Positions 1-6,303 of a stretch of 7,456 nucleotides of DNA are shown piece after piece. Position 1 is the stretch's first letter. The number at the start of each line of letters is the position of its first letter. Below the pieces are notes generated by a model. It did no database searches. It saw only the letters and a list, made by a program, of their open reading frames with translations, and had not been told where the DNA came from. This stretch comes from Pseudomonadota bacterium (GTDB lineage: Bacteria; Pseudomonadota; Gammaproteobacteria; Steroidobacterales; Steroidobacteraceae): positions 1-7,456 of the forward strand of contig JAJZFQ010000073.1 in the NCBI GenBank assembly GCA_021805275.1, read 5' to 3'. Position numbers and translations under genes: made by a program.

Positions 1-14
1 CGGAGAGGACACAC

Positions 15-1169
15 ATGCTGCAGCGACTGGGTCGGGGCCTGACGTTCATCGCCGGATCCGTGGTGGGCGGACTGGCGCTCGCGTTCGTGATCGTGGCGCT
101 GCACCCGAGCCTGATCCGCACCGAGCGGCCCGCGCCGAGTGCCCCGGCGGCGCCCGCCACGCCCGGCGGGGAGACGGTGCGACGCGAACCCCCGGTGCTG
201 AGCTATGCCAGCGCGGTCGAGCGCGCCGCCCCGGCGGTGGTGAACATTTACACCGCCCGCCTGGTCACCGAACAGGTCAATCCGTTCCCGTTCGGCAATT
301 TCGGCGAGCTGTTCGGCAACGTGCTGCCGCTCTACCGCCAGCGCATCGAGCGCACCCTGGGCTCGGGCGTGATCGTCGACCGCCAGGGCCACATCGTCAC
401 GAACTACCACGTCATTGCCAATGCCGCCTCGATCCGCGTGCAGCTCGCCGACGGCCGCGTCGCCGTGCCGCACATCGTCGGGGTGGACCCGGACACCGAC
501 CTCGCGGTGCTGCAGATCAGCCTGCCGCACCTGCCGGTCATCGCCTTCGGACAATCGAGCCAGGTGCGCGTCGGGGATATCGTGCTCGCGATCGGCAATC
601 CCCTCGGACTGTCCCAGACGGTCACCCACGGGATCGTCAGCGCCACGGGGCGGGAGGATCTGGGCATCTCGGCATTCGATGACTTCATCCAGACGGATGC
701 GCCGATCAATTTCGGCAACTCCGGCGGTGCGCTGGTCAACTCCAATGGCCAGCTGATCGGCATCAACACGGCCATCGTGGCGAAGAGCCTCGGCGTCGAG
801 GGGATCGGCTTCGCGATCCCGGTCGACATGGTGCGCGGCGTGCTGCACGACATCATCAAGTACGGCAAGGTGATCCGCGGCTGGATCGGCATCGTGCCGG
901 AGGACATCTCCAACACCCAGGCCCATCAAGTCGGACTGCCACGCGGCGGCGTGGTGATCGCGTACGTCTACGAGGGCAGCCCCGCGCAGAAGGTCGGCCT
1001 GAAGCCGGGGGACCTGCTGCTGAAACTCGGCGGTCGGGCGGTGCGCTCGGCCGAGCAGGCGCGCGTGGAAATTGCGCGGCGCAAGCCCGGCTCGACGCTG
1101 AAGATCCAGGTGCTGCGCGGGCAGCAGACGCTGAACCTGACACTGGCGGTCAAGCAGGGGCCCACCTGA
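15..1169 (+). CDS. degS: DegS/HtrA-like membrane-anchored serine protease (S1C family, one PDZ domain)
   Basis: This is a 384-aa trypsin-like periplasmic protease. A hydrophobic segment at residues 11-30, followed by a Pro/Ala-rich linker (about 38-60), looks like an uncleaved inner-membrane anchor rather than a signal peptide. The protease domain spans about 65-285. The catalytic triad is His132 (in TNYHVI), Asp162 (in DTDLAVL) and Ser236 (in GNSGGAL). One PDZ domain follows (about 288-378, beginning at the RGWIGI motif). A single PDZ plus an N-terminal anchor matches DegS/AlgW rather than DegP/DegQ, which carry two PDZ domains. In known DegS, the PDZ senses C-termini of misfolded outer-membrane proteins and the protease cleaves anti-sigma factor RseA; that role here is inferred. 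No rseA or rpoE lies in the window. The start is supported by GGAGAGGA at 2-9, five bases upstream, although the frame stays open to the window edge. The symbol denotes the subfamily; the gene could equally be named algW or htrA. Confidence 0.93.
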   Translation: MLQRLGRGLTFIAGSVVGGLALAFVIVALHPSLIRTERPAPSAPAAPATPGGETVRREPPVLSYASAVERAAPAVVNIYTARLVTEQVNPFPFGNFGELFGNVLPLYRQRIERTLGSGVIVDRQGHIVTNYHVIANAASIRVQLADGRVAVPHIVGVDPDTDLAVLQISLPHLPVIAFGQSSQVRVGDIVLAIGNPLGLSQTVTHGIVSATGREDLGISAFDDFIQTDAPINFGNSGGALVNSNGQLIGINTAIVAKSLGVEGIGFAIPVDMVRGVLHDIIKYGKVIRGWIGIVPEDISNTQAHQVGLPRGGVVIAYVYEGSPAQKVGLKPGDLLLKLGGRAVRSAEQARVEIARRKPGSTLKIQVLRGQQTLNLTLAVKQGPT

Positions 1170-1187
1170 GCGCGGCGCGGCTTGCGG

Positions 1188-1193
1188 TACCAT
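1188..1193 (+). promoter_or_regulatory. Possible -10 element (TACCAT) upstream of the lactonase gene
   Basis: TACCAT matches TATAAT at four of six positions. It lies in the 55-base gap after the protease stop and would give a leader of about 25 bases before the ATG at 1225. No convincing -35 hexamer is seen 16-18 bases upstream. The context GGTACCAT resembles GGTATCAT upstream of the M16 gene. The lactonase may instead be read through from the protease gene. Confidence 0.25.
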
Positions 1194-1224
1194 CGCCGCA
1201 CCCCCCAAGCGCACAGGATGACCC

Positions 1225-1935
1225 ATGCAGAACGTTCAGATCCGCAGATTCCCGACCCGCTCCGAGCTCGATGCGGCGCTCGCCGCACGGCTTCAGAGCG
1301 TCATCACGGCCGCCGCGGCGGCGGGCGGCGCGGCCATCATGCTCTCCGGGGGACACACGCCGCTGCCGGCGTACCGGCTGCTCGGCGCGCGCCTGGCGCA
1401 CCGCGGCGAGGCGCTGCGCGGCAAGCTGCACCTGCTGTTCTCCGATGACCGGTACGTGCCGGCGGACTCCGAGCAGAGCAACTATCACGCCTCCCGAGCG
1501 CTGATCGATGCGCTCGCCCTCCCGGCCGAGCAGGTGCTGCGCGTGCGCACCGAGCTGCCCCTCGAGCAGGCCGCGCTCGACTACGAGCAGCGCCTGCGCG
1601 CGTTGATGGATCAGGGTGTGAGCGTGACGCTCGGCATGCTCGGTCTCGGTGCCGATGGCCACACCGCGTCGCTGTTTCGCAGCTCCGACCTCGAGCGAGC
1701 GCGCGGCCGGCTGGCCCTGGCGGTGAGCCGCCCCGACGGCCTCTCGGGCATCAGCGTGACGCCGCAGTTCATCGCAGGCATCGCGCAGCCGCTGTTCGTC
1801 GTGGCCGGCACCGGCAAGGAGCACGCCATCGCCGGGCTCGAGCGGCGCGACGCGCAGGTCGTGGCGGTACAGGCCGTCGCGGCCTGCCCGCAGATCGAAC
1901 TCTGGGTGGAGCAGGCCGCCGAACAGGGCGCCTGA
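1225..1935 (+). CDS. pgl: 6-phosphogluconolactonase (DevB/Pgl type)
   Basis: This 236-aa cytoplasmic enzyme hydrolyses 6-phosphoglucono-1,5-lactone to 6-phosphogluconate, the second step of the oxidative pentose phosphate and Entner-Doudoroff routes. The length is typical for the DevB-type family in the NagB/RpiA fold. Visible family motifs are SGGHTP (41-46, sugar-phosphate loop), FSDDRYVP (72-79) followed by SNY (85-87), and LGLGADGHTASLF (139-151), in which His146 is the expected general base. A GTGK segment with Lys198 fits the family's conserved GxxK region. The stretch around 172-179, where many relatives have Arg-hydrophobic-Thr, reads GLSGISVT, so that Arg appears to be missing. The ATG at 1225 has AGGA at 1215-1218, six bases upstream. 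The protease gene ends 55 bases before it, and no zwf, edd or glk is in view, so linkage to the usual sugar operon is not shown. Confidence 0.94.
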   Translation: MQNVQIRRFPTRSELDAALAARLQSVITAAAAAGGAAIMLSGGHTPLPAYRLLGARLAHRGEALRGKLHLLFSDDRYVPADSEQSNYHASRALIDALALPAEQVLRVRTELPLEQAALDYEQRLRALMDQGVSVTLGMLGLGADGHTASLFRSSDLERARGRLALAVSRPDGLSGISVTPQFIAGIAQPLFVVAGTGKEHAIAGLERRDAQVVAVQAVAACPQIELWVEQAAEQGA

Positions 1936-1946
1936 GGCCGCCCTGC

Positions 1947-1981
1947 GGCACCGGGGCGCATGCGCCATGCGCCCCGGTGCC
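1947..1981. terminator. Perfect 16-bp hairpin between convergent genes, probable bidirectional terminator
   Basis: The arms at 1947-1962 and 1966-1981 are perfect reverse complements (left arm GGCACCGGGGCGCATG) around a three-base CGC loop. The element starts 11 bases past the lactonase stop on the plus strand and 14 bases past the M16 stop on the minus strand, so it is well placed to end both transcripts. Neither side has a T-run, so a classical intrinsic terminator is not shown. Very GC-rich stems without a U-tract are common at gene ends in high-GC bacteria. It fills most of the 60-base intergenic space. Confidence 0.65.
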
Positions 1982-1995
1982 TGGCGAACGGCGCG

Positions 1996-4659
1996 CTAGC
2001 GGGTCGGCGCCGGGCCCTTCACCGCCATCACGAAGTCGTTCAGCCGGATCGCCCGGCGGAACGCCTGCTGCACCTGCGCGGCGGTGAGCGCGCGGTAGCG
2101 CCGCGCCGCAATCACGCTCTCATCGAGCGGCTCGCCGCGCGAGGCATAGCCGAGCAGCTGCTCGCCGATCGCATCGAAGCTCGACTCGCTGAGCGGCAGG
2201 CCGCGCAGCAGTATCCCCTTGGCCCGATCGAGGTCGGTGCGCGCAATCACGCCGTGCTGCATGCGCTTGAGGTCCTTCAGGATCAGCGTGCGTGCGGCGA
2301 ACACGTGATCGGGATCGCAGCCATAGCTCACCGTGTACTGCCCCCGGTGCCGATCGAGCGAGAAGCCCGTGCTGACGTAGTACACCAGGCCCGACTGCTC
2401 GCGCAGGTCGTGGTAGAGCCACGAGGCGTAGAAGCCGCCGCCGAGGATCTGGTTGCCGAGCCTGAGCGCGTAGCGCTCAGGACTCTGGCGCGTCACCGGG
2501 ACCATCTCGGCGAGCTGCACGCTGTCCTGCACCGCGCTGCGGTCGGGGGTCTGCAGGCGACCGGGCGCATTCAGCGGCACCGGCGGGTAGTGGATCGCAG
2601 GCTTCGGCCCGTGGGCGAGCCAGCCGCCGAAGGTCTTGCCCACCACCCAGAGCGCCTCGGCCGGGGTGACCTTGCCGACCACGACGATCGTGGTCATGTC
2701 CGGCCGGTAGACGCGCTCGTAGTACGCCTTCACCTTCGCGAGCGTGAGTGAGAGCACGCTGCGCGGCGTCGGGTAGCGCAGCGACGGATCGCTCGCCGGC
2801 ACCAGCAGACGCTGCAGACCGATATCGTTGAGGAATCCGGGCGAGTGGATCTCCCCGTGCCATTCACCGGCCTGCTCGCGCTGCATGTAGAGGAACGCCT
2901 GCGGGCTGAGCGCCGGGTGCAGCTCGTTGTCGGCGAGCAGCGCCATGCCGCGCGCGAAGTATTTCGCGGGCACATCGAGCGAGAACCCCGGCCCCCCGCT
3001 CTCGTGCGCGGTAATGGCATCGAGCGCCGCCTGGAACTGCAGCCGGTTCAGACGCGCCGAGCCGAACTGGAACATCGCGTCGAGCACATCGCTCACGCCC
3101 TGCTGCCCGCGCGGGGACTGCAGATCGGAATTGGTGCGCACCAGACCCACGACCTGCACGGTGTTGCTCACCGATTCCGGCTGCACCACGAGCTTCAGTC
3201 CGTTCGGCAGCGTGTCGCTCCAGGGATGCAGCTGCGTGCGTGGCACGGGCAGGTGCGCGAACGCCCGCGCCGCCCACACCGGCAGCTTCACCGGCTTGCT
3301 GGGATTGGCGGCGAAGCTCTCCGGTCCGCCGAAGCCCTTGCCGGTCACCGGTTTGCCCGAGCTTTGCGGAGTGAGGACGGCCGTGAACGCGTGCGCGGGA
3401 TTGAAGATGCGTCGCGCCAGCGCGTTGACCTCGGCGGGCGTGACCGCCTCGAGCGAGGCTCTGATCGCCTCGGGCGAGGACAGCCCGTCGACCGCGAGCG
3501 CTTCGGACCAGGCGCTCGCCAGTCCGTTGACGGAATTCTTGGCGAACTCCAGATCGGCGATGGCCTTGCGCTTGGCGGCCTGCACCAGCGCCGGGTTCAC
3601 CCCGGCTTTCGCGGCACGGGCCAGGATCGACTCGACCCGCGCCAGCACCGGGGCCGACTTCCCGCCCCGGGGAAAGATGCCGACGGCCGCGCCGAAGCCA
3701 GCTCGCGGCAGACCCTGGTCGAAGAACGTCCCATACAGCGCGGTACCGTCCATGCCCATACCGAACAGCGCGGCGCGCTTGGAGGCGAGCGCGGTGGAGA
3801 GCACCAGGGACGCGGCATACTCCTTGCTGCGGATGCCCGGCATGCGATAGACGACGTACACCGAGCCGTAGGGACTGTCGGTCGGCAGGCGCAGCGTCTG
3901 GGCGCTCACCGGACGAAAGTGGTAGGTGGGACGGGGCGGCAGGGTGCGACGCGCAATGCCTCCGAACAGGCGCTTCACCTCGGTGAGCGTCGCCGCCGGA
4001 TCGACGTCCCCGGCGATCACCAGGATGGCGTTGTTCGGCGCATACCAGCGGTCGTGGAAGCGCTTGAGCATTGCGGCCGTGGTGGCATTGAACGACGGCC
4101 GAGTGCCGAGCGGGGTGTGCGCATACGGCGTGCCGGCGAACAGGTGCGCGACCATCTCGGTGTAGAACTTGAAGCTCGGGCTGGACAGATCCCGCGCGAC
4201 TTCCTGTTCGATCGCCCCGCGCTCGAGCGCCCACTGCTTCGGGGCCATGTCCACCGCCCGCATGCGGATCGAGGCGATGTGCAGCGCAACGTCGAGGTCC
4301 TCGGCGGGCACCACGAAGAAGTACTTGGTGACGCTGTTGGTCGTTTCGGCGTCAAACGCCCCGCCCATGTTGGCCGTCACCGCCGCGAGCTGATTGGCGG
4401 TGAGTCCCGGGCTGCCGCGAAACATCATGTGCTCGGTCGCGTGCGCCATGCCCGGGAAGCCCGGCGGCGCCTCGTCGGAACCGACCAGGTAGTTCGTCTG
4501 CACCGAGACCACCGGGGCGAGCGGATCGCGCACGATCACCACTCGCAATCCGTTATCGAGCGTGGCGCGGGTCACCGCAGCGCCTCCGGCCGCCAGTGCC
4601 GGTCCGGCGGCGAGCAGGGCTGCAAGCCACATCCAGCGCATTTTCGATCCAACCTTCAT
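1996..4659 (-). CDS. Exported tandem-domain M16 zinc peptidase (pitrilysin/insulinase family)
   Basis: This 887-aa protein has a Sec signal peptide: KMRW, a hydrophobic core at about 10-22, and ALA-A for cleavage near residue 23. It is therefore expected in the periplasm. The first M16 domain starts near residue 30 and contains the inverted zinc motif HATEH (His73, Glu76, His77). Glu153, in the segment ERGAIEQEVARD, is the likely third ligand, so the N-terminal half should be active. The second half (about 480-880) is another M16 module without HxxEH. Its LREQSGLVYYVS stretch (752-763) matches the Arg/Tyr substrate-binding region of inactive M16 C-terminal domains. Such proteins degrade or trim peptides inside a closed chamber; the substrate here is unknown. 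The longest open frame starts at 4677, but the ATG at 4659 is preferred because GAGGTGA lies five bases upstream. It is convergent with the lactonase gene and co-directional with the ABC operon, 165 bases downstream of it. Confidence 0.93.
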   Translation of the reverse strand: MKVGSKMRWMWLAALLAAGPALAAGGAAVTRATLDNGLRVVIVRDPLAPVVSVQTNYLVGSDEAPPGFPGMAHATEHMMFRGSPGLTANQLAAVTANMGGAFDAETTNSVTKYFFVVPAEDLDVALHIASIRMRAVDMAPKQWALERGAIEQEVARDLSSPSFKFYTEMVAHLFAGTPYAHTPLGTRPSFNATTAAMLKRFHDRWYAPNNAILVIAGDVDPAATLTEVKRLFGGIARRTLPPRPTYHFRPVSAQTLRLPTDSPYGSVYVVYRMPGIRSKEYAASLVLSTALASKRAALFGMGMDGTALYGTFFDQGLPRAGFGAAVGIFPRGGKSAPVLARVESILARAAKAGVNPALVQAAKRKAIADLEFAKNSVNGLASAWSEALAVDGLSSPEAIRASLEAVTPAEVNALARRIFNPAHAFTAVLTPQSSGKPVTGKGFGGPESFAANPSKPVKLPVWAARAFAHLPVPRTQLHPWSDTLPNGLKLVVQPESVSNTVQVVGLVRTNSDLQSPRGQQGVSDVLDAMFQFGSARLNRLQFQAALDAITAHESGGPGFSLDVPAKYFARGMALLADNELHPALSPQAFLYMQREQAGEWHGEIHSPGFLNDIGLQRLLVPASDPSLRYPTPRSVLSLTLAKVKAYYERVYRPDMTTIVVVGKVTPAEALWVVGKTFGGWLAHGPKPAIHYPPVPLNAPGRLQTPDRSAVQDSVQLAEMVPVTRQSPERYALRLGNQILGGGFYASWLYHDLREQSGLVYYVSTGFSLDRHRGQYTVSYGCDPDHVFAARTLILKDLKRMQHGVIARTDLDRAKGILLRGLPLSESSFDAIGEQLLGYASRGEPLDESVIAARRYRALTAAQVQQAFRRAIRLNDFVMAVKGPAPTR

Positions 4660-4664
4660 GCGAC

Positions 4665-4671
4665 TCACCTC
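4665..4671 (-). promoter_or_regulatory. Strong Shine-Dalgarno sequence that decides the M16 start
   Basis: On the minus strand this reads GAGGTGA, matching seven bases of the ideal GGAGGTGA, and ends five bases before the ATG at 4659. It lies inside the first codons of the longer frame that begins at 4677. That longer start has only a weak TTGAG upstream, so translation probably begins at 4659. Confidence 0.8.
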
Positions 4672-4698
4672 TCTCATCTCAAGTGTTCACTCACCGCG

Positions 4699-4723
4699 AC
4701 CGGCGCCACCCACGGGCGCCGGT
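4699..4723. repeat. Perfect 9-bp inverted repeat in the gap upstream of the M16 gene
   Basis: The arms ACCGGCGCC (4699-4707) and GGCGCCGGT (4715-4723) are exact reverse complements around a seven-base loop. The element lies about 100 bases past the permease stop and 39 bases before the M16 start, both on the minus strand. No T-run follows on either strand. It could terminate the ABC operon transcript, act as a leader hairpin for the M16 mRNA, or bind a dimeric regulator. The sequence does not distinguish these. Confidence 0.55.
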
Positions 4724-4774
4724 GGATCCGTCAGGTCTCAGTGCCTCGATTCCGCTGCGCACTGCCGAGGACCC

Positions 4775-4780
4775 ATGATA
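4775..4780 (-). promoter_or_regulatory. Possible -10 element (TATCAT) for the M16 gene
   Basis: On the minus strand TATCAT matches TATAAT at five of six positions. Transcription starting about seven bases downstream would give a leader of roughly 108 bases that contains the 4699-4723 hairpin. No good -35 hexamer is seen at 16-18 bases. If this promoter is real, the M16 gene is transcribed separately from the ABC operon. Confidence 0.3.
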
Positions 4781-4824
4781 CCTGCAATGGATCCGGGAGC
4801 TCTGCCGGCGCGCCATACCTGTCT

Positions 4825-6303
4825 TCAATCCAAAGCGAGATAAGGGTGCGGCTGGCGCTGCAACGCGCGCCGGCCACGCGCCGCGAGTCCGATGGACACG
4901 GCATATCCGAGCGCGCAGCCAACCAGCACCATTGCGGGCAGTGGTCCGGAGAGGATCATGCGCCCGGCGAGGATGGCCACATCCATGGCGGTCAGCACCA
5001 GCGCGAAGCCCAGCACGGCCAGGACCCAGATGACCCCAGCGGGTACCGGACGACGACCGAGTATGCTGTACACCACTGCCACCTCCGCGGCCGGCGCCAG
5101 ACCGAGGACCATCAAGAGCAATGCGCCCCGAGCAAGGCTGTGCGTCCCGATTACGGTGACCAGGAACGCAACCCCGATCAACGGCAGCCCCCAAACACAC
5201 ATCTGCGCGAACAGCATGCGCAGCAGCCGCGCCGTCTGTTGCGCGCCATCGCCGAACCCCGGCAGCAACGGCAGCACCGTCAGCACTCCGCCCGGGCGAC
5301 GCCAATGGGAAACCAGCTGCTTCGATCGCTTCACCATCAAGGCCATGACCAACATCCCCCCACCCGCGCTCGCGACATTCATCACCAACGGGCGCAATCG
5401 CGTCCAGCGCCACCCATCATGCGCCAACGCGGGCGCCTGCAGGAGCACCATAGCCAACAATATCGCCCCCGGGAGCGCCAGCTGCCGCACCACGGAGCGC
5501 AGAGTGACAGGCAGATACACTCCGCCCAGTAAAATCCGCAGCGCCCGAGGCAGATCCGCCGGTCCGCCCGCACCGAGCTGCGCGCGCGGCTGCAACCATG
5601 CAGGGGTCCGACGTGCAAGATAGTTATGAGGATCGCCCACGACAGGATCGGTGGCCGCGCATTGGGCGCCGAGACGAAGATCCAATATGATGGGGCGACG
5701 CCGCCAGCCGATCGACTGCGTGCCCTGACGCAGCACGCGCTGCCAGCTCCACACACTGCTCAGAACAGCGAGGAGAACGATCGCGGCGGTGATCCAGAGG
5801 AAGTGCGGATCCTGCGGACCCATCGGCTGCCAGTGCCACTGCTGACCGAGAGACAGCAAAAGCGGCAGACCGAGCAGCAGCGGCAAGATCCAGATCGCCG
5901 GCACCAACGCGTACGTGAAGCCCGCAGCCAGGCCGATGAGCAGGATCTGCCCGACCGGGCGCGGGTGGCCACTCATCAGGGCCATCGGCAGCACCACGTT
6001 CACGAGCAACAGCAGCAGGTTCAGAAGCAGGCTGTACGCGGCGGCCCGTTCGAGGTGCGGCAGACACAGTACCCGCGCCTCGAGCGCGAGCAGCAACACA
6101 GAGGACAAGAGCAGGCTCATCGAGACCAGCCAGAACGCCATGAGCCCCGTAGCGAGCTGCCAGCTGTGATCCACCATCGCGGGTCCTGCAAAGATGAGCA
6201 CGGCGGCCCCTCCCCAACAGGCGAGTGTGAACAGCGCCCACGCCCCACGCAGCCCGCTGCGCAGGCCAGTCCACGGCATGGTGAGCAGGACCCACGCGTT
6301 CAC
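4825..6303 (-). CDS. Large polytopic membrane protein, probable permease of the ABC exporter
   Basis: This is a 492-aa, very hydrophobic protein. About twelve membrane segments are visible, near residues 20-41, 50-74, 86-110, 118-135, 136-152, 168-186, 273-293, 304-324, 364-384, 391-411, 421-443 and 448-471. A polar loop of about 80 residues (187-270) splits them into two groups of six. I recognise no catalytic motif. The assignment as ABC permease rests on context: it follows the ATPase with a four-base GTGA overlap, so the two are probably translationally coupled. The GTG start at 6303 is chosen because of that overlap and because GGAG lies eight bases upstream. An ATG eight codons further in (6279) is the alternative. 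The substrate is unknown. It is longer than a typical six-segment ABC-2 permease, so it may supply both halves of the channel. Confidence 0.72.
   Translation of the reverse strand: MNAWVLLTMPWTGLRSGLRGAWALFTLACWGGAAVLIFAGPAMVDHSWQLATGLMAFWLVSMSLLLSSVLLLALEARVLCLPHLERAAAYSLLLNLLLLLVNVVLPMALMSGHPRPVGQILLIGLAAGFTYALVPAIWILPLLLGLPLLLSLGQQWHWQPMGPQDPHFLWITAAIVLLAVLSSVWSWQRVLRQGTQSIGWRRRPIILDLRLGAQCAATDPVVGDPHNYLARRTPAWLQPRAQLGAGGPADLPRALRILLGGVYLPVTLRSVVRQLALPGAILLAMVLLQAPALAHDGWRWTRLRPLVMNVASAGGGMLVMALMVKRSKQLVSHWRRPGGVLTVLPLLPGFGDGAQQTARLLRMLFAQMCVWGLPLIGVAFLVTVIGTHSLARGALLLMVLGLAPAAEVAVVYSILGRRPVPAGVIWVLAVLGFALVLTAMDVAILAGRMILSGPLPAMVLVGCALGYAVSIGLAARGRRALQRQPHPYLALD

Noticed and set aside
404..916. 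A 170-codon minus-strand frame opposite the protease domain
   Set aside because: It is antisense to the catalytic core of the DegS-like protein, with no motif and no independent support.
1150..1968. A 272-codon minus-strand frame opposite the lactonase gene
   Set aside because: The composition is shadow-like (Arg/Ala/Gly-rich). It covers the lactonase and the hairpin, and the plus-strand frame carries unmistakable lactonase motifs.
1960..2751. A 263-codon plus-strand frame opposite the end of the M16 gene
   Set aside because: It begins inside the terminator hairpin and has an Arg/His-rich, motif-free translation.
2864..4234. A 456-codon minus-strand frame in another phase inside the M16 gene
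   Set aside because: It is an out-of-phase, Arg/Ala/Gly-rich translation of the M16 coding sequence. There is no sign of a frameshift in the M16 gene itself.
4723..4795. Direct repeat TGGATCCG at 4723-4730 and 4788-4795
   Set aside because: It is only eight bases long with no flanking similarity, consistent with chance.
2845..5532. An 895-codon open frame on the plus strand, antisense to the M16 gene and running into the permease
   Set aside because: It is rich in Arg, His, Gln and Gly with no domain or motif, and crosses the intergenic gap and the opposite gene's boundaries. Long stop-free antisense frames are expected opposite GC-rich codon usage. The minus-strand genes have clear motifs and ribosome sites.
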